Origin: Geopsychrobacter electrodiphilus DSM 16401 | Lineage (GTDB): Bacteria > Desulfobacterota > Desulfuromonadia > Desulfuromonadales > Geopsychrobacteraceae | Assembly: GCF_000384395.1 (NCBI RefSeq) | Contig: NZ_ARWE01000001.1 | Span: forward strand, 1,886,894 to 1,950,893 | Length of the DNA: 64,000 nt | Direction of reading: 5' to 3' | Shown here: piece after piece, positions 7,642 through 15,772 of the stretch | Layout of the letters: each line of letters opens with the position of its first letter | How positions within the stretch are numbered: position 1 is the first letter of the stretch | Made by a program: the position numbers and the translations under genes | The notes under the pieces: generated by a model | Seen by the model: only the letters and a program-made list of their open reading frames with translations | What the model was told of the DNA's origin: nothing | Database searches by the model: none

Positions 7642-9615
7642 ATGGAATGGAAGCCGAGTCAATTTCCGTACATAACCAACCTGACGCCTGAGTACGAAAA
7701 AGCGGTTCGGCAATCCCCGCTGCTTAACATCGATTCTCTCCTTATCCCTTCTCCCTATATCCGCGACAACAGCATCGACATCGATTACGAACACAGCTTC
7801 GTATGGGACGAAAAGGGTGAACTGCTCGGTTATCTGCTGGTCTATGCGACGCCCGACCGTAAAAATTTTCATATTTACAAGCTGGTGACCAATCCCTTCG
7901 GCCGGGGGAAGGGGATCGGCTCGGCCTTCCTGAACTATCTTGTTCACCAGGTGGATTCTGATTCACATATCTATCTTTATGTCTGGGACAAGCTCTTAAG
8001 CTCCATCGATTTTTTCCAGACCCGGGGCTTCAGCATCACCGAGCAGGTTGTCTACCGCAAGATGAAGTTCCACCTGATGTCGGTCACGGCTGCAACGCTC
8101 AGGCAAAAAGTGGCTTCAACCAAACGCCCGGACGTGTCGGTGGTCGAAGAGCTGAGCAAGGTGCGGCACGACGTCAAAAAATCGTTGAAGGTCCTCTTCG
8201 ACATGACCGCTATGCTGTCGGTTGATAACTTCAACAAGGTTGCCGAGGATATTAACCGCGAAACCACCGCGATGCTCAACACCCTGAATATGTATGAAGA
8301 CAATATCCATCAGTCACATAAAGTCTCGCTTAAAGATCTGATCACCGAACGCGTTATCCCTTTTATCGAAGCAGTGAACCCTTCATGTGTGGTGAAGCTG
8401 GTTCTGGGGGCGAAGATTGATCCGGTCAATGGCAGCTACGTCAGCACCAGCAGAGCCCTGATCAATGTTGTTTCCAACGCGCTGGATGCCATCAAGTCGG
8501 CCGGGCGCCCCGGCCTGATCGAATTCTCACTGGGCCAGCAGGGAGACAGCGTGACTCTGGCCATAACCGATAATGGCATCGGCATCGCCGAAGACAGCCT
8601 GAAAAAGGGGGCGGACCAGTTGCCGCTTTTTGTCGGCAAGTCCACTAAGGGGACACAACCCGGTAAAGGGGTCGGGACTCAGCAGACCTATGCGACCTTT
8701 GGTGCCGATCATATCGAGGTGACCAGCAAGCTTGGGGAATTTACCAGGTGGACCATCAGGCTGAAGCGCAGCACGACCAAAGATACGGAGTTGCTGGCCG
8801 AGCTGAGTACCCGTTATGTCAGGTTGATCAAAACAACACAGAAAACCAGAATCACCAAAGAGACCAGTCGAAACGATATGACCATCTTCATCTGGCAGCT
8901 CAGGCAGATGGAGCTGTTCAGCTATGACCTGATCTATCATTTCAGCCGCTACAACAATATCCGCGATATCTTCCAGAGTTTACTGCTCTATCGCTTCGGC
9001 GGTAAATCTTTCGATTTTCTGAAGGAAGAGCTGGGCAAGTGCCGCATCGACAACAGCGAGATCAGATCCTGGCTGCTGGGGATCAGCAGGCGCCTCAACA
9101 AGTACGATACCTGCATCATGAAGAACGTCCCGTTCCAGGAATACAAGGACGTCCTTTTTCAGAGTTATGGCCAGGCCACAGACCGCACCATGATCTTTAC
9201 CCTCGATCCCGACAGCGGTAATTTTTTCACGACAGATCGAAAGCTTGCCGAACACCTCGACTTTGTATCCTATCTGGGACGTGAAAAGGATGAGCTGTTG
9301 CGCGGGGAGCTGGTCGGAGATGTCCGGAACGTCAGCAGCCCTATTTACCTGGGAGTCTGGACAACAAAAAGCCTGGATGATCTGCAAGACAAAATGCGGT
9401 TGATTCAGCGCGGGGCGCAACAGCTGCTGCTGATGGGATTCGACAAAGAGAAACGCATCGCCTTCTATAACACCACCTACAATACCTGTGAGTGGGAGAT
9501 CGACACCCTGAAGACGGTCAGTCTCGGCGAGATGGCTACGCTGGATGCGGCGGATTTTGGTCGCTTTATCAGACCGGCAGACTCGGAGATGAGTGGTCTC
9601 ATGCCCTTTGGATAG
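7642..9615 (+). CDS. Hybrid GNAT acetyltransferase / histidine-kinase-like protein with unknown C-terminal domain
   Basis: Three parts are visible in 657 residues. Residues ~45-145 form a GNAT fold with the acetyl-CoA loop FGRGKGIGSAF at 86-96. Residues ~165-378 resemble a sensor kinase: an H-box-like VRHDVKKSLK with His at about 176, an N-box with Asn 279 (NVVSNALDAI), a G1 box DNGIGI at 310-315 and a G2 box GKGVGTQQTY at 341-350. Residues ~380-657 match nothing I know and have no membrane segment. I take the ATG at 7642, preceded by GAGAGG; the upstream TTG frame from 7549 lacks support. No response regulator lies nearby. The ATPase could serve a kinase or a GHKL-type role. Confidence 0.75.
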   Translation: MEWKPSQFPYITNLTPEYEKAVRQSPLLNIDSLLIPSPYIRDNSIDIDYEHSFVWDEKGELLGYLLVYATPDRKNFHIYKLVTNPFGRGKGIGSAFLNYLVHQVDSDSHIYLYVWDKLLSSIDFFQTRGFSITEQVVYRKMKFHLMSVTAATLRQKVASTKRPDVSVVEELSKVRHDVKKSLKVLFDMTAMLSVDNFNKVAEDINRETTAMLNTLNMYEDNIHQSHKVSLKDLITERVIPFIEAVNPSCVVKLVLGAKIDPVNGSYVSTSRALINVVSNALDAIKSAGRPGLIEFSLGQQGDSVTLAITDNGIGIAEDSLKKGADQLPLFVGKSTKGTQPGKGVGTQQTYATFGADHIEVTSKLGEFTRWTIRLKRSTTKDTELLAELSTRYVRLIKTTQKTRITKETSRNDMTIFIWQLRQMELFSYDLIYHFSRYNNIRDIFQSLLLYRFGGKSFDFLKEELGKCRIDNSEIRSWLLGISRRLNKYDTCIMKNVPFQEYKDVLFQSYGQATDRTMIFTLDPDSGNFFTTDRKLAEHLDFVSYLGREKDELLRGELVGDVRNVSSPIYLGVWTTKSLDDLQDKMRLIQRGAQQLLLMGFDKEKRIAFYNTTYNTCEWEIDTLKTVSLGEMATLDAADFGRFIRPADSEMSGLMPFG

Positions 9616-10113
9616 ACAGACTTCAGCCGGATACACGCCCTCAGGCGACAGACAGACGTAATCTCACCAACGAAGATTCGCTTGTAGATTTGCTCGACTG
9701 ATAGGCCGCGATTCCATTTAAAACGCCATCACCGAATAGTCGAATGATGTCATTTTAAAATCGCTGGCAAAATAACAAAACCTGCATACCTGAAAATGAA
9801 AGGCCCGCATTTGTCGCTGCGGGCCTTCGTTTAGTTATTCGTTATTTGCGCCCTTGTCACGGGCTTGGCCGGCGGCTTGTAACCGCAGGTGGGGTGTACG
9901 AACTGTGAGAAGAATCGGCGTCTGTTTCGATAGGCGACCTCCTTTGCTCGAGTGAAGTACATGTCAATATGTACTACGGTTTCATGATACCCCATTGGCA
10001 GAAAAAAAGCATCGGCGAGACTCAATTTTAATATTAGAAAAACACTGAACAGCGCAGGATTTGCGACTTATGCTATCTTGAAACGGTGGGATAAATCAGC
10101 AGAGGAGGAACTC
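9616..10113. other. 498-base intergenic region with a terminator and a doubtful minus-strand transcript
   Basis: It contains the hairpin at 9800-9833, a 20-base inverted repeat AGTACAT-N6-ATGTACT at 9956-9975, and a minus-strand open frame 9831-10025 that starts with TTG. Within that frame lies a perfect AAAGGAGGTC ribosome-like site with no start codon at a normal distance. No protein family is recognisable, so I do not call a gene. Confidence 0.4.
9800..9833 (+). terminator. Intrinsic terminator
   Basis: A perfect ten-base stem (AAGGCCCGCA paired with TGCGGGCCTT) with an eight-base loop, followed by a partly T-rich tail on both strands. It lies 185 bases past the acetyltransferase/kinase gene. 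Confidence 0.75.
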
Positions 10114-11103
10114 ATGGGACTTCTTATCGAAGGTCAATGGCGGGATCAATGGTACGACACGAAAAAAACCAGGGGTGAGTTCGTCCGTAAGGAGTCAAGT
10201 TTTCGAAACTGGGTAACGGTTGATGGTGCGGCCGGGCCGAGCGGGGAGGGTGGTTTTGCCGCTGCAGCCGGACGCTACCATCTCTATGTGTCTCTGGCTT
10301 GTCCCTGGGCACATCGGACTTTGATCTTTCACGTCCTCAAGGGGCTGCAGCCGTTAATCGGAGTCTCGGTGGTCGAACCCTTGATGTTGGAGTGCGGCTG
10401 GGAGTTGAGTGCCACAGCGGCGGCGACCAGTCCGACACCAAAGGTTGAGTATCTTTATCAGGTCTACCAGCAGGTCGATCCGCTCTATACCGGGCGCGTC
10501 ACTGTGCCGGTGCTGTGGGACAAAGAGCGGGAGATGATTGTCAGTAACGAGTCGAGCGAGATTATCCGCATGCTCAATACCGCCTTTAATGCTTTTACCT
10601 CAGTTGAGACCGATTATTACCCGGGAGAACTTCAGGTCGAAATCGATGACATTAATCAGCGAATTTACCAAGCGATCAACAATGGTGTTTATCGAGCCGG
10701 GTTTGCAACGAGCCAACAGGCTTACGAATCAGCCTTTGTTGAACTCTTTGCTGCTCTGGATTGGCTCGAGCTGCGCCTTGGGCGGCAGCGCTACCTGATT
10801 GGCAAGCATCTTACCGAAGCGGATTGGCGCTTGTTCACCACTTTAATTCGCTTCGATGCTGTCTATGTCGGTCACTTCAAGTGCAACCTGCGCAGAATAG
10901 AGGATTATCCTAACCTCTCCAATTATCTACGTGACCTATATCAGGTGCCCGGGGTGGCAGAGACGGTCAATTTTGAACAGATCAAGACCCACTACTATGG
11001 GAGTCACAGGATGATCAACCCCTCCGGGATTGTCCCCCTTGGGCCGCGGCTTCATTTCAGCAGAGAGCATGATCGGGGCAAGTTTGATTCCCGGGGCTCT
11101 TAA
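10114..11103 (+). CDS. yqjG: Glutathionyl-hydroquinone reductase (YqjG/ECM4 family)
   Basis: Xi-class glutathione S-transferase that reduces glutathionyl-hydroquinones using glutathione, in the cytoplasm. Residues closely follow E. coli YqjG along the whole length: RYHLYVSLACPWAHRT with catalytic Cys at position 63, GRVTVPVLWDK, IVSNESSEIIRM, NNGVYRAGFATSQ, HFKCNLRRI and INPSGI. The ATG at 10114 is preceded by AGAGGAGG, giving 329 residues, the usual size; the upstream TTG at 10078 is unnecessary. It stands alone. Its presence implies glutathione or a similar thiol is available, which is notable for an anaerobe-like genome and could reflect transfer. Confidence 0.93.
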   Translation: MGLLIEGQWRDQWYDTKKTRGEFVRKESSFRNWVTVDGAAGPSGEGGFAAAAGRYHLYVSLACPWAHRTLIFHVLKGLQPLIGVSVVEPLMLECGWELSATAAATSPTPKVEYLYQVYQQVDPLYTGRVTVPVLWDKEREMIVSNESSEIIRMLNTAFNAFTSVETDYYPGELQVEIDDINQRIYQAINNGVYRAGFATSQQAYESAFVELFAALDWLELRLGRQRYLIGKHLTEADWRLFTTLIRFDAVYVGHFKCNLRRIEDYPNLSNYLRDLYQVPGVAETVNFEQIKTHYYGSHRMINPSGIVPLGPRLHFSREHDRGKFDSRGS

Positions 11104-11104
11104 C

Positions 11105-11141
11105 ACAAAAAAGCCTGACTCAAAAGAGCCAGACTTTTTTT
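11105..11141 (+). terminator. Probable terminator after yqjG and tRNA-Leu
   Basis: An imperfect twelve-base stem (AAAGCCTGACTC against GAGCCAGACTTT, two mismatches) with an AAAA loop, flanked by A and T runs so that it could act on both strands. Confidence 0.5.
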
Positions 11142-11144
11142 AAC

Positions 11145-11230
11145 TGGTGCCGAAGGCGAGACTCGAACTCGCACGACCATAAGTCACACGCCCCTCAAGC
11201 GTGCGTGTCTACCAATTCCACCACTTCGGC
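11145..11230 (-). tRNA. tRNA-Leu (anticodon GAG)
   Basis: The reverse strand folds as a class II tRNA: acceptor GCCGAAG paired with CTTCGGC, anticodon stem CACGC/GCGTG around the loop TTGAGGG giving anticodon GAG, a long variable arm, the T-loop GTTCGAGTC, and an encoded CCA end. It lies 59 bases downstream of secG and may be cotranscribed with it. Confidence 0.95.
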
Positions 11231-11288
11231 GAAGGCCTGTATATATACGGAACGCTTTACAGGCTGTCAACTGAATTTTGTGCGGGTC

Positions 11289-11651
11289 TTATTTTTTCTT
11301 TTCTGCTGGTGCGGTAACCGGTGCGGCTGGTTCAGCCGGAGTGGCCGTTTTGCCAGCAAAACCACCATCTGCAGGTGCTGCAGGAGTATTTACGGAGGCC
11401 GGCATGATAGTTTTTGAAGCGGGACTTCCGTAAAAATAGGCTAGTGCCAGGCTGGTGAGCATGAAAATAACAGCGGCTCCAGCAGTCACTTTTCCCATGA
11501 AGCTTGCGCCGCCTGCGGCGCCGAAGATTGTCTGGCTGCCACCGGCGCCAAACGAAGCGCCGACCTCGGCACCTTTACCCATTTGCAGCAGAACAATAAT
11601 AATCAGGGCAAAACATACGACAACATGTAATCCGATGAGCAAATAAGTCAT
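11289..11651 (-). CDS. secG: Preprotein translocase subunit SecG
   Basis: SecG is the small two-pass subunit of the SecYEG channel and aids SecA-driven protein export. Membrane segments lie at about residues 3-23 and 54-74, joined by the family motif region with LLQMGKGAEVGASFGAG and SQTIFGAAGG. The C-terminal tail from about residue 78 is long, Ala/Pro-rich and of low complexity, which is common in this group. The 120-residue length is normal. An AGGAG sequence precedes the start. A tRNA-Leu follows on the same strand, an arrangement also seen in other proteobacteria. Confidence 0.93.
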   Translation of the reverse strand: MTYLLIGLHVVVCFALIIIVLLQMGKGAEVGASFGAGGSQTIFGAAGGASFMGKVTAGAAVIFMLTSLALAYFYGSPASKTIMPASVNTPAAPADGGFAGKTATPAEPAAPVTAPAEKKK

Positions 11652-11973
11652 CTGTGCAAATCTCCTTGTTTCTGATCAGTTTTAGAACCGGGGCAAATTA
11701 GCATAAATTCCACACAGATGAAAGCAGTTTTTAATAACAGCCCGGGTTATTCTCTTATGCTCTGCCTGTGGTTTATGCCGCGCGTATTTAAAGTCCGGAG
11801 AAAAGGGTCTGCCTATCTGTCTCTGCAGTGGGTTTCGTGACTAATCCCGGCCTAGTGAGAAAGGCATATCATGTAGGTTCCTGGTCGTCCGGTGATTTTC
11901 CGTTAAAAAAATGCTATAAAGGCCAAAATTTTAGAATTGAAAGTTTTGGTTCTTAACTTCATGGACACCTCTT
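11652..11973. other. 322-base divergent intergenic region between secG and exeA
   Basis: It carries the start signals for both genes. On the plus strand an extended -10 element, TGCTATAAA, lies at 11912-11920, 54 bases before the ExeA-like gene, without a clear -35. I see no riboswitch or coding sequence. Confidence 0.4.
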
Positions 11974-13641
11974 ATGTATTTGAAAATGTTCGGATTGAAA
12001 GAAAAACCGTTTCACATTACGCCAAATCCTCGATTTATTTTTTTGAGCAAACGGCATAAAGAAGCTTTTGCACATCTTCTGTACGGGGTGAGAGAACGTG
12101 TTGGCTTTTTATCCTTGATAGGCGAAGTTGGTACTGGCAAGACAACCGTCTTGAGAACATTACTGAGTCAGCTTGAAAAAGCCGATTATCAGGTTGCCCT
12201 GATCTTCAATCCCTGTATATCCGCTCTTGAGTTGCTGCAATCGATTCATCGTGAGTTTTCAATCCCTTATCAAGAAGGGAAGGGGAATCTGGCGAGCCTG
12301 CATGAAACCCTCAACCTTTTTCTTCTCGAGCAGCGAACATACGGCAAAACTGTAGTTTTAGTCGTGGACGAAGCACAAAACCTGAAACCCTCTGTTCTCG
12401 AGCAGATGCGGCTATTATCTAATCTTGAGACCGAAACCGACAAATTGCTCCAATTAATCATTGTAGGACAGCCTGAACTGGAAGAGGTTCTTGCCCAGCG
12501 TGAATTACGGCAACTCAAGCAGCGTCTGACCGTTCGTTATCGCCTGACCAGCATGGACGAAGAGGACACTGTGGCTTATATTGGACATCGTCTGAAAATT
12601 GCCGGGTTTACTGGTGGACAGCTTTTTACCGAAAAAGCCCTGAAAATGGTTTTTCGATTAACAGGGGGTTTACCGCGTTTAATCAATATCCTTTGCGATC
12701 GTGCATTACTGGTTGCCTATACTCACGAGAAAACCCAGGTTGATCACAAAATCATCGCCGAAGCTCAGGCGGAGCTTTCCGGAAGTGAACCTCTGAAGAA
12801 AAAAGGTTGGTCGTTGATTACTGTAATCGCTGGTATGGTCTGTCTCCTGGGCCTCTTGTTGTGGGCTCAGCCTTCATTCTTAGCGAGAATCTTCCCCACT
12901 GTCGTGCCGCAGGTCCCCGCGGTGGCGGCCGATTCCAAAGTTCTTCGCGTTGAGAAATCACAAACTCCACCGGTTCCGGAAATTGATACCGAAAAGCTGG
13001 AACAGATAAAGCAAAAAATTTCCACCTTTTCAGAAGAAAATTCCGCCATGCTGGCGACGTCCAGCGTTCTGAAGCTCTGGGGTCTGCCTCCGCTAAAAAG
13101 GCTCGACAATGATATATATCAAGCCCTGAGGGCCGCCGTACGAGTACAGGGCCTCGATCTGATTCGATTTCAAAATAACCCGGAAAAACTGATCCAGTTC
13201 AATTCGCCTGCTGTTCTTTCTCTTCTTTTACCCAGCCTGAAAGGAATCCGTTACCTGGGATTGCTTAAAGTCAAAGATGGGATGGTTCTTACTGCCCCAA
13301 AGCTTTCGGCTGACGGGTGGATTCCCGTCGGATACCTTGAACATATCTGGTTTGGTAAAGCCCTAATCCCCTGGAAGAATTATGAGAAACTCTCCTATGT
13401 TGATGATCCGGGGAAAGAGGGCGCAGAGATCAATAGAATCCAGGAACTTTTAATCCTGGCCGGCTACACCGCTCAAAAAGTGACAGGGGTTTATGATTCT
13501 CAAACTATTGATACTATCAGTAATCTGCAGCTCAAAACCGGACTGAATCCCGATGGCCGCATCGGAGCACAGACCCTGCTGCAACTTTATCGTCTCGCGG
13601 GGCTTGAAATGCCGACACTAAGCGAGGAGATCAAGCCATGA
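11974..13641 (+). CDS. exeA: ExeA/GspA-like AAA ATPase with membrane anchor and peptidoglycan-binding domain
   Basis: ExeA-type ATPases work with ExeB to place the type II secretin in the outer membrane by acting on peptidoglycan; related proteins occur in exopolysaccharide loci. The N-terminal MYLKMFGLKEKPFHITPNP is the family hallmark. Walker A GEVGTGKTT lies near residues 49-57, Walker B VVLVVDEAQNL near 128-138, a single membrane segment near 278-297, and a PG_binding_1 domain near 487-545. The gene runs into the ExeB-like gene with a four-base overlap. No other type II secretion gene is in the window, so the pair is an orphan here. Confidence 0.85.
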   Translation: MYLKMFGLKEKPFHITPNPRFIFLSKRHKEAFAHLLYGVRERVGFLSLIGEVGTGKTTVLRTLLSQLEKADYQVALIFNPCISALELLQSIHREFSIPYQEGKGNLASLHETLNLFLLEQRTYGKTVVLVVDEAQNLKPSVLEQMRLLSNLETETDKLLQLIIVGQPELEEVLAQRELRQLKQRLTVRYRLTSMDEEDTVAYIGHRLKIAGFTGGQLFTEKALKMVFRLTGGLPRLINILCDRALLVAYTHEKTQVDHKIIAEAQAELSGSEPLKKKGWSLITVIAGMVCLLGLLLWAQPSFLARIFPTVVPQVPAVAADSKVLRVEKSQTPPVPEIDTEKLEQIKQKISTFSEENSAMLATSSVLKLWGLPPLKRLDNDIYQALRAAVRVQGLDLIRFQNNPEKLIQFNSPAVLSLLLPSLKGIRYLGLLKVKDGMVLTAPKLSADGWIPVGYLEHIWFGKALIPWKNYEKLSYVDDPGKEGAEINRIQELLILAGYTAQKVTGVYDSQTIDTISNLQLKTGLNPDGRIGAQTLLQLYRLAGLEMPTLSEEIKP

Positions 13642-14252
13642 GTTCTATCCTTAAGGCACTGCGAAAGCTAGAAGAAGAGAAGGCGGCGCTGGGTGAGGGG
13701 GGCGTTGATATCGCACGTGATATTTTGAAGCGTTCGGGAACAAGCCCTTCCCGCAGCCTTTTTTGGCCTATATTGTCTGCGGTTCTGTTTTTCTTGCTCT
13801 TAGGAGGCGGGCTATTTGTTGGCATCATGGGTTATCGTGTCGAAACGACGGCAAAGCTACCGACAGAGAAGCGAATAGTAATAACAAATATGACCCCGAC
13901 GCCGGAACCCAAACGCGAGATTCCCTCCACCAAATCTGTTGAATCAGTTCCCTCCACTCCAGACCTCTCCCCAATTGCGCCCCCTCCCGTTGAAAGGGTT
14001 GCTGCTCAACCGAAACCAGCACTCAAAGCCCATGCTCAGCCAGAAGCGACCCGCTCGAACGGCATACCATTTTTGAAGGTGACTGCAATTGCCTATCGAG
14101 CCAATCCGACAGAACGGATTGCGATTATCAATGATCTCCCGGTTATGCAGGGCACGTCTATCGAAGGTGCTGAAATAATTTCAATTCTACCGGATAAAGT
14201 TATTTTGAGCTGGCAGGGAAAGCAGTTCGAGCAACAGGTTGAAGCCGAGTAG
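13638..14252 (+). CDS. ExeB/GspB-like general secretion pathway protein
   Basis: This inner-membrane, periplasm-facing protein is the usual partner of ExeA/GspA. The opening MSSILKALRKLEEEK is diagnostic of the GspB family. One membrane segment lies at about residues 34-58, then a Pro-rich linker from about 75 to 140, then a C-terminal T2SSB-like domain with IAYRANPTERIAIIND and IEGAEIISILPDKVIL. The start overlaps the ExeA stop by four bases. With ExeA it would link cytoplasmic ATP hydrolysis to the periplasm. Confidence 0.82.
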   Translation: MSSILKALRKLEEEKAALGEGGVDIARDILKRSGTSPSRSLFWPILSAVLFFLLLGGGLFVGIMGYRVETTAKLPTEKRIVITNMTPTPEPKREIPSTKSVESVPSTPDLSPIAPPPVERVAAQPKPALKAHAQPEATRSNGIPFLKVTAIAYRANPTERIAIINDLPVMQGTSIEGAEIISILPDKVILSWQGKQFEQQVEAE

Positions 14253-14642
14253 CCTCACCCGGTAATATCCAGTTTATCGGGGCTTTTATTTTCATGAGCC
14301 TTTCGTTCCCTGGTGAGTCTCACCCTCAATGTGGTTTTGTAGATTATTCTGCGGCTTGATGGTGGATATTCGACAAAACTTCCAATCTCCAGCTGTTATT
14401 CCCAGCTATTTACATTGATTAACCATATAATTTTAAGCATATAGCCAATTTTATGTGTTTGGCACAAATCCTGATATAAAAACAGAGCAACACTCTTTCA
14501 ATGGCTGAATCCAGTTTGGCAGGGTTACCCACAACGCTGAAAACTGTACCTGTTTCGACCGAGCTAATGTTCGCCGAGATGGTGCGGTCCCAATAGTTTA
14601 CAAGCCCGCAAAGCTTTATCTTGAGTCGGTTAGGAATAAAAT
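14253..14642. other. 390-base intergenic region
   Basis: AT-rich, with no open frame worth calling. A TTGGCAC element at 14459-14465 resembles a sigma-54 -24 box, but the matching -12 position reads GA instead of GC, so I do not call a promoter. No terminator or known RNA fold is obvious. Confidence 0.35.
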
Positions 14643-14900
14643 ATGATCTTCCTGCTTTTAATGATTATGGCGTTTTTGTTTCTTAAAATTCAGGATAACC
14701 TCAATGCCCCTGAGATCGTTGAGTCGGTGACGGCAGCCTGTCCCGGTTGTGCCAAAGAGGTGGAACTCGACTGGATGGTCTGTCCCCATTGTCTGCAACG
14801 TCTGCGCGAAAACTGTCCTCAATGTCACCAACGCAAAATGATTATTCATCTGTTCTGCCCTTCGTGTGGCAGTCGCGCGGTGGGGCAGGACAATGGGTAA
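14643..14900 (+). CDS. Membrane-anchored double zinc-ribbon protein
   Basis: An 85-residue protein with a hydrophobic N-terminus (about residues 2-15) and four Cys pairs: CPGC, CPHC, CPQC and CPSC. This is a double zinc ribbon of the DZANK type. Such domains bind zinc and mediate protein contacts. It overlaps the next zinc-ribbon gene by eight bases, suggesting a pair made together. No function is known to me. Confidence 0.7.
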   Translation: MIFLLLMIMAFLFLKIQDNLNAPEIVESVTAACPGCAKEVELDWMVCPHCLQRLRENCPQCHQRKMIIHLFCPSCGSRAVGQDNG

Positions 14901-15183
14901 ACGCTATTACCTGCTCTTTCTGGTTTCGGCAACCGGACTAAGTATCCTGTGCTATAACTACTGGAGTTTTTCCTGTGGACGCTGTGATGCGGAATCCTTG
15001 CTCACTGTCAGTCTGCCTGCCAAGATTCTGATCGGCATCAATCTGCTGGCAGTATTAATCTTGACCTATCTTACCAATCGCAGCCCCCGTTTGGATCATT
15101 CAAAATGTCCTTGTGGTGCTCGCCTTCACCCTGGCTGGTATTTCTGCCCCGAATGTGGACAGGCCAGGCCCGTGTCCCGCTGA
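14893..15183 (+). CDS. Two-pass membrane protein with C-terminal zinc ribbon
   Basis: The ATG at 14893 lies inside the end of the previous gene with GGGGCAGGA just upstream; the longer frame from 14866 adds an unlikely N-terminus. Two membrane segments at about residues 6-20 and 42-60 flank a short loop with CGRC. The C-terminus carries CPCG and CPECG pairs, a zinc ribbon. It is probably a partner of the preceding protein. I cannot assign a role. Confidence 0.68.
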   Translation: MGKRYYLLFLVSATGLSILCYNYWSFSCGRCDAESLLTVSLPAKILIGINLLAVLILTYLTNRSPRLDHSKCPCGARLHPGWYFCPECGQARPVSR

Positions 15184-15258
15184 AGAAAAGTTTGCATGTT
15201 TTTTCGGTCTGGGGAAGACTATAGTGCCATATTCACCAATTGATCCAGGAGCTATGTC

Positions 15259-15771
15259 ATGCGATTCTTCCTTCTCTTGCTTCTCATCATCTCCCCATTT
15301 AATTCTCTGGCGGCCAATCCTGTTGACAGTAGCAAATTGCCTCTTTCTGGAATGCTGCCAGACCTGAAATCCGCGACCGTTGATCTTGGAGTAGAGACCC
15401 GACGCGGTGTTAGTGCCCATGTACGTCTTGATCCCCAGCCGGCGCCTGAACTCAGTAAACCATTGGCTCCCGGATTTAAATACTTTTTGCTGAGCGTTGT
15501 ATTTTCGAAAGGACAAACGGGAACCTCGATCATGTCCGGGCAGGCTGCGGCCAGAACCTATAGCGATAATTCCCAGAAAACCAAGACTGTTCGGTTGGAG
15601 TCGGCAGGTGACAACTGGTCTGCTCTTCTGACTCTGAATACGAAAGGTGAGACCCTGATAAAGGTCGGCAGCAAACTCGAGGACGGAAAAAAACGGATTT
15701 TCCGTTTCTTTTTTAATATGCCTGACACTGAGCCGTCCGGTGGTGTGACAGGAAATATCCCGGCCAACTAG
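15259..15771 (+). CDS. Exported protein of unknown function
   Basis: A clear signal peptide (residues 1-18, cleavage after LAA or nearby) precedes about 150 residues that look beta-rich, with no Cys. AGGAG lies eight bases before the ATG at 15259. The protein is probably periplasmic. It follows the zinc-ribbon pair after 75 bases and is convergent with bioD, separated by a single base. No domain recognised. Confidence 0.7.
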   Translation: MRFFLLLLLIISPFNSLAANPVDSSKLPLSGMLPDLKSATVDLGVETRRGVSAHVRLDPQPAPELSKPLAPGFKYFLLSVVFSKGQTGTSIMSGQAAARTYSDNSQKTKTVRLESAGDNWSALLTLNTKGETLIKVGSKLEDGKKRIFRFFFNMPDTEPSGGVTGNIPAN

Positions 15772-15772
15772 G

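Noticed and set aside
9831-10025. 64-residue minus-strand open frame as a gene
   Set aside because: TTG start without ribosome site; its internal Shine-Dalgarno has no start codon. Kept only as an observation.
14459-14474. Sigma-54 promoter
   Set aside because: The -24 element TTGGCAC is good but the -12 position reads GA instead of the near-invariant GC.
14460-14642. c-di-GMP (GEMM) riboswitch
   Set aside because: A CGCAAAGC piece occurs near 14610, but the expected flanking stems and GNRA loop pattern are missing or out of order.
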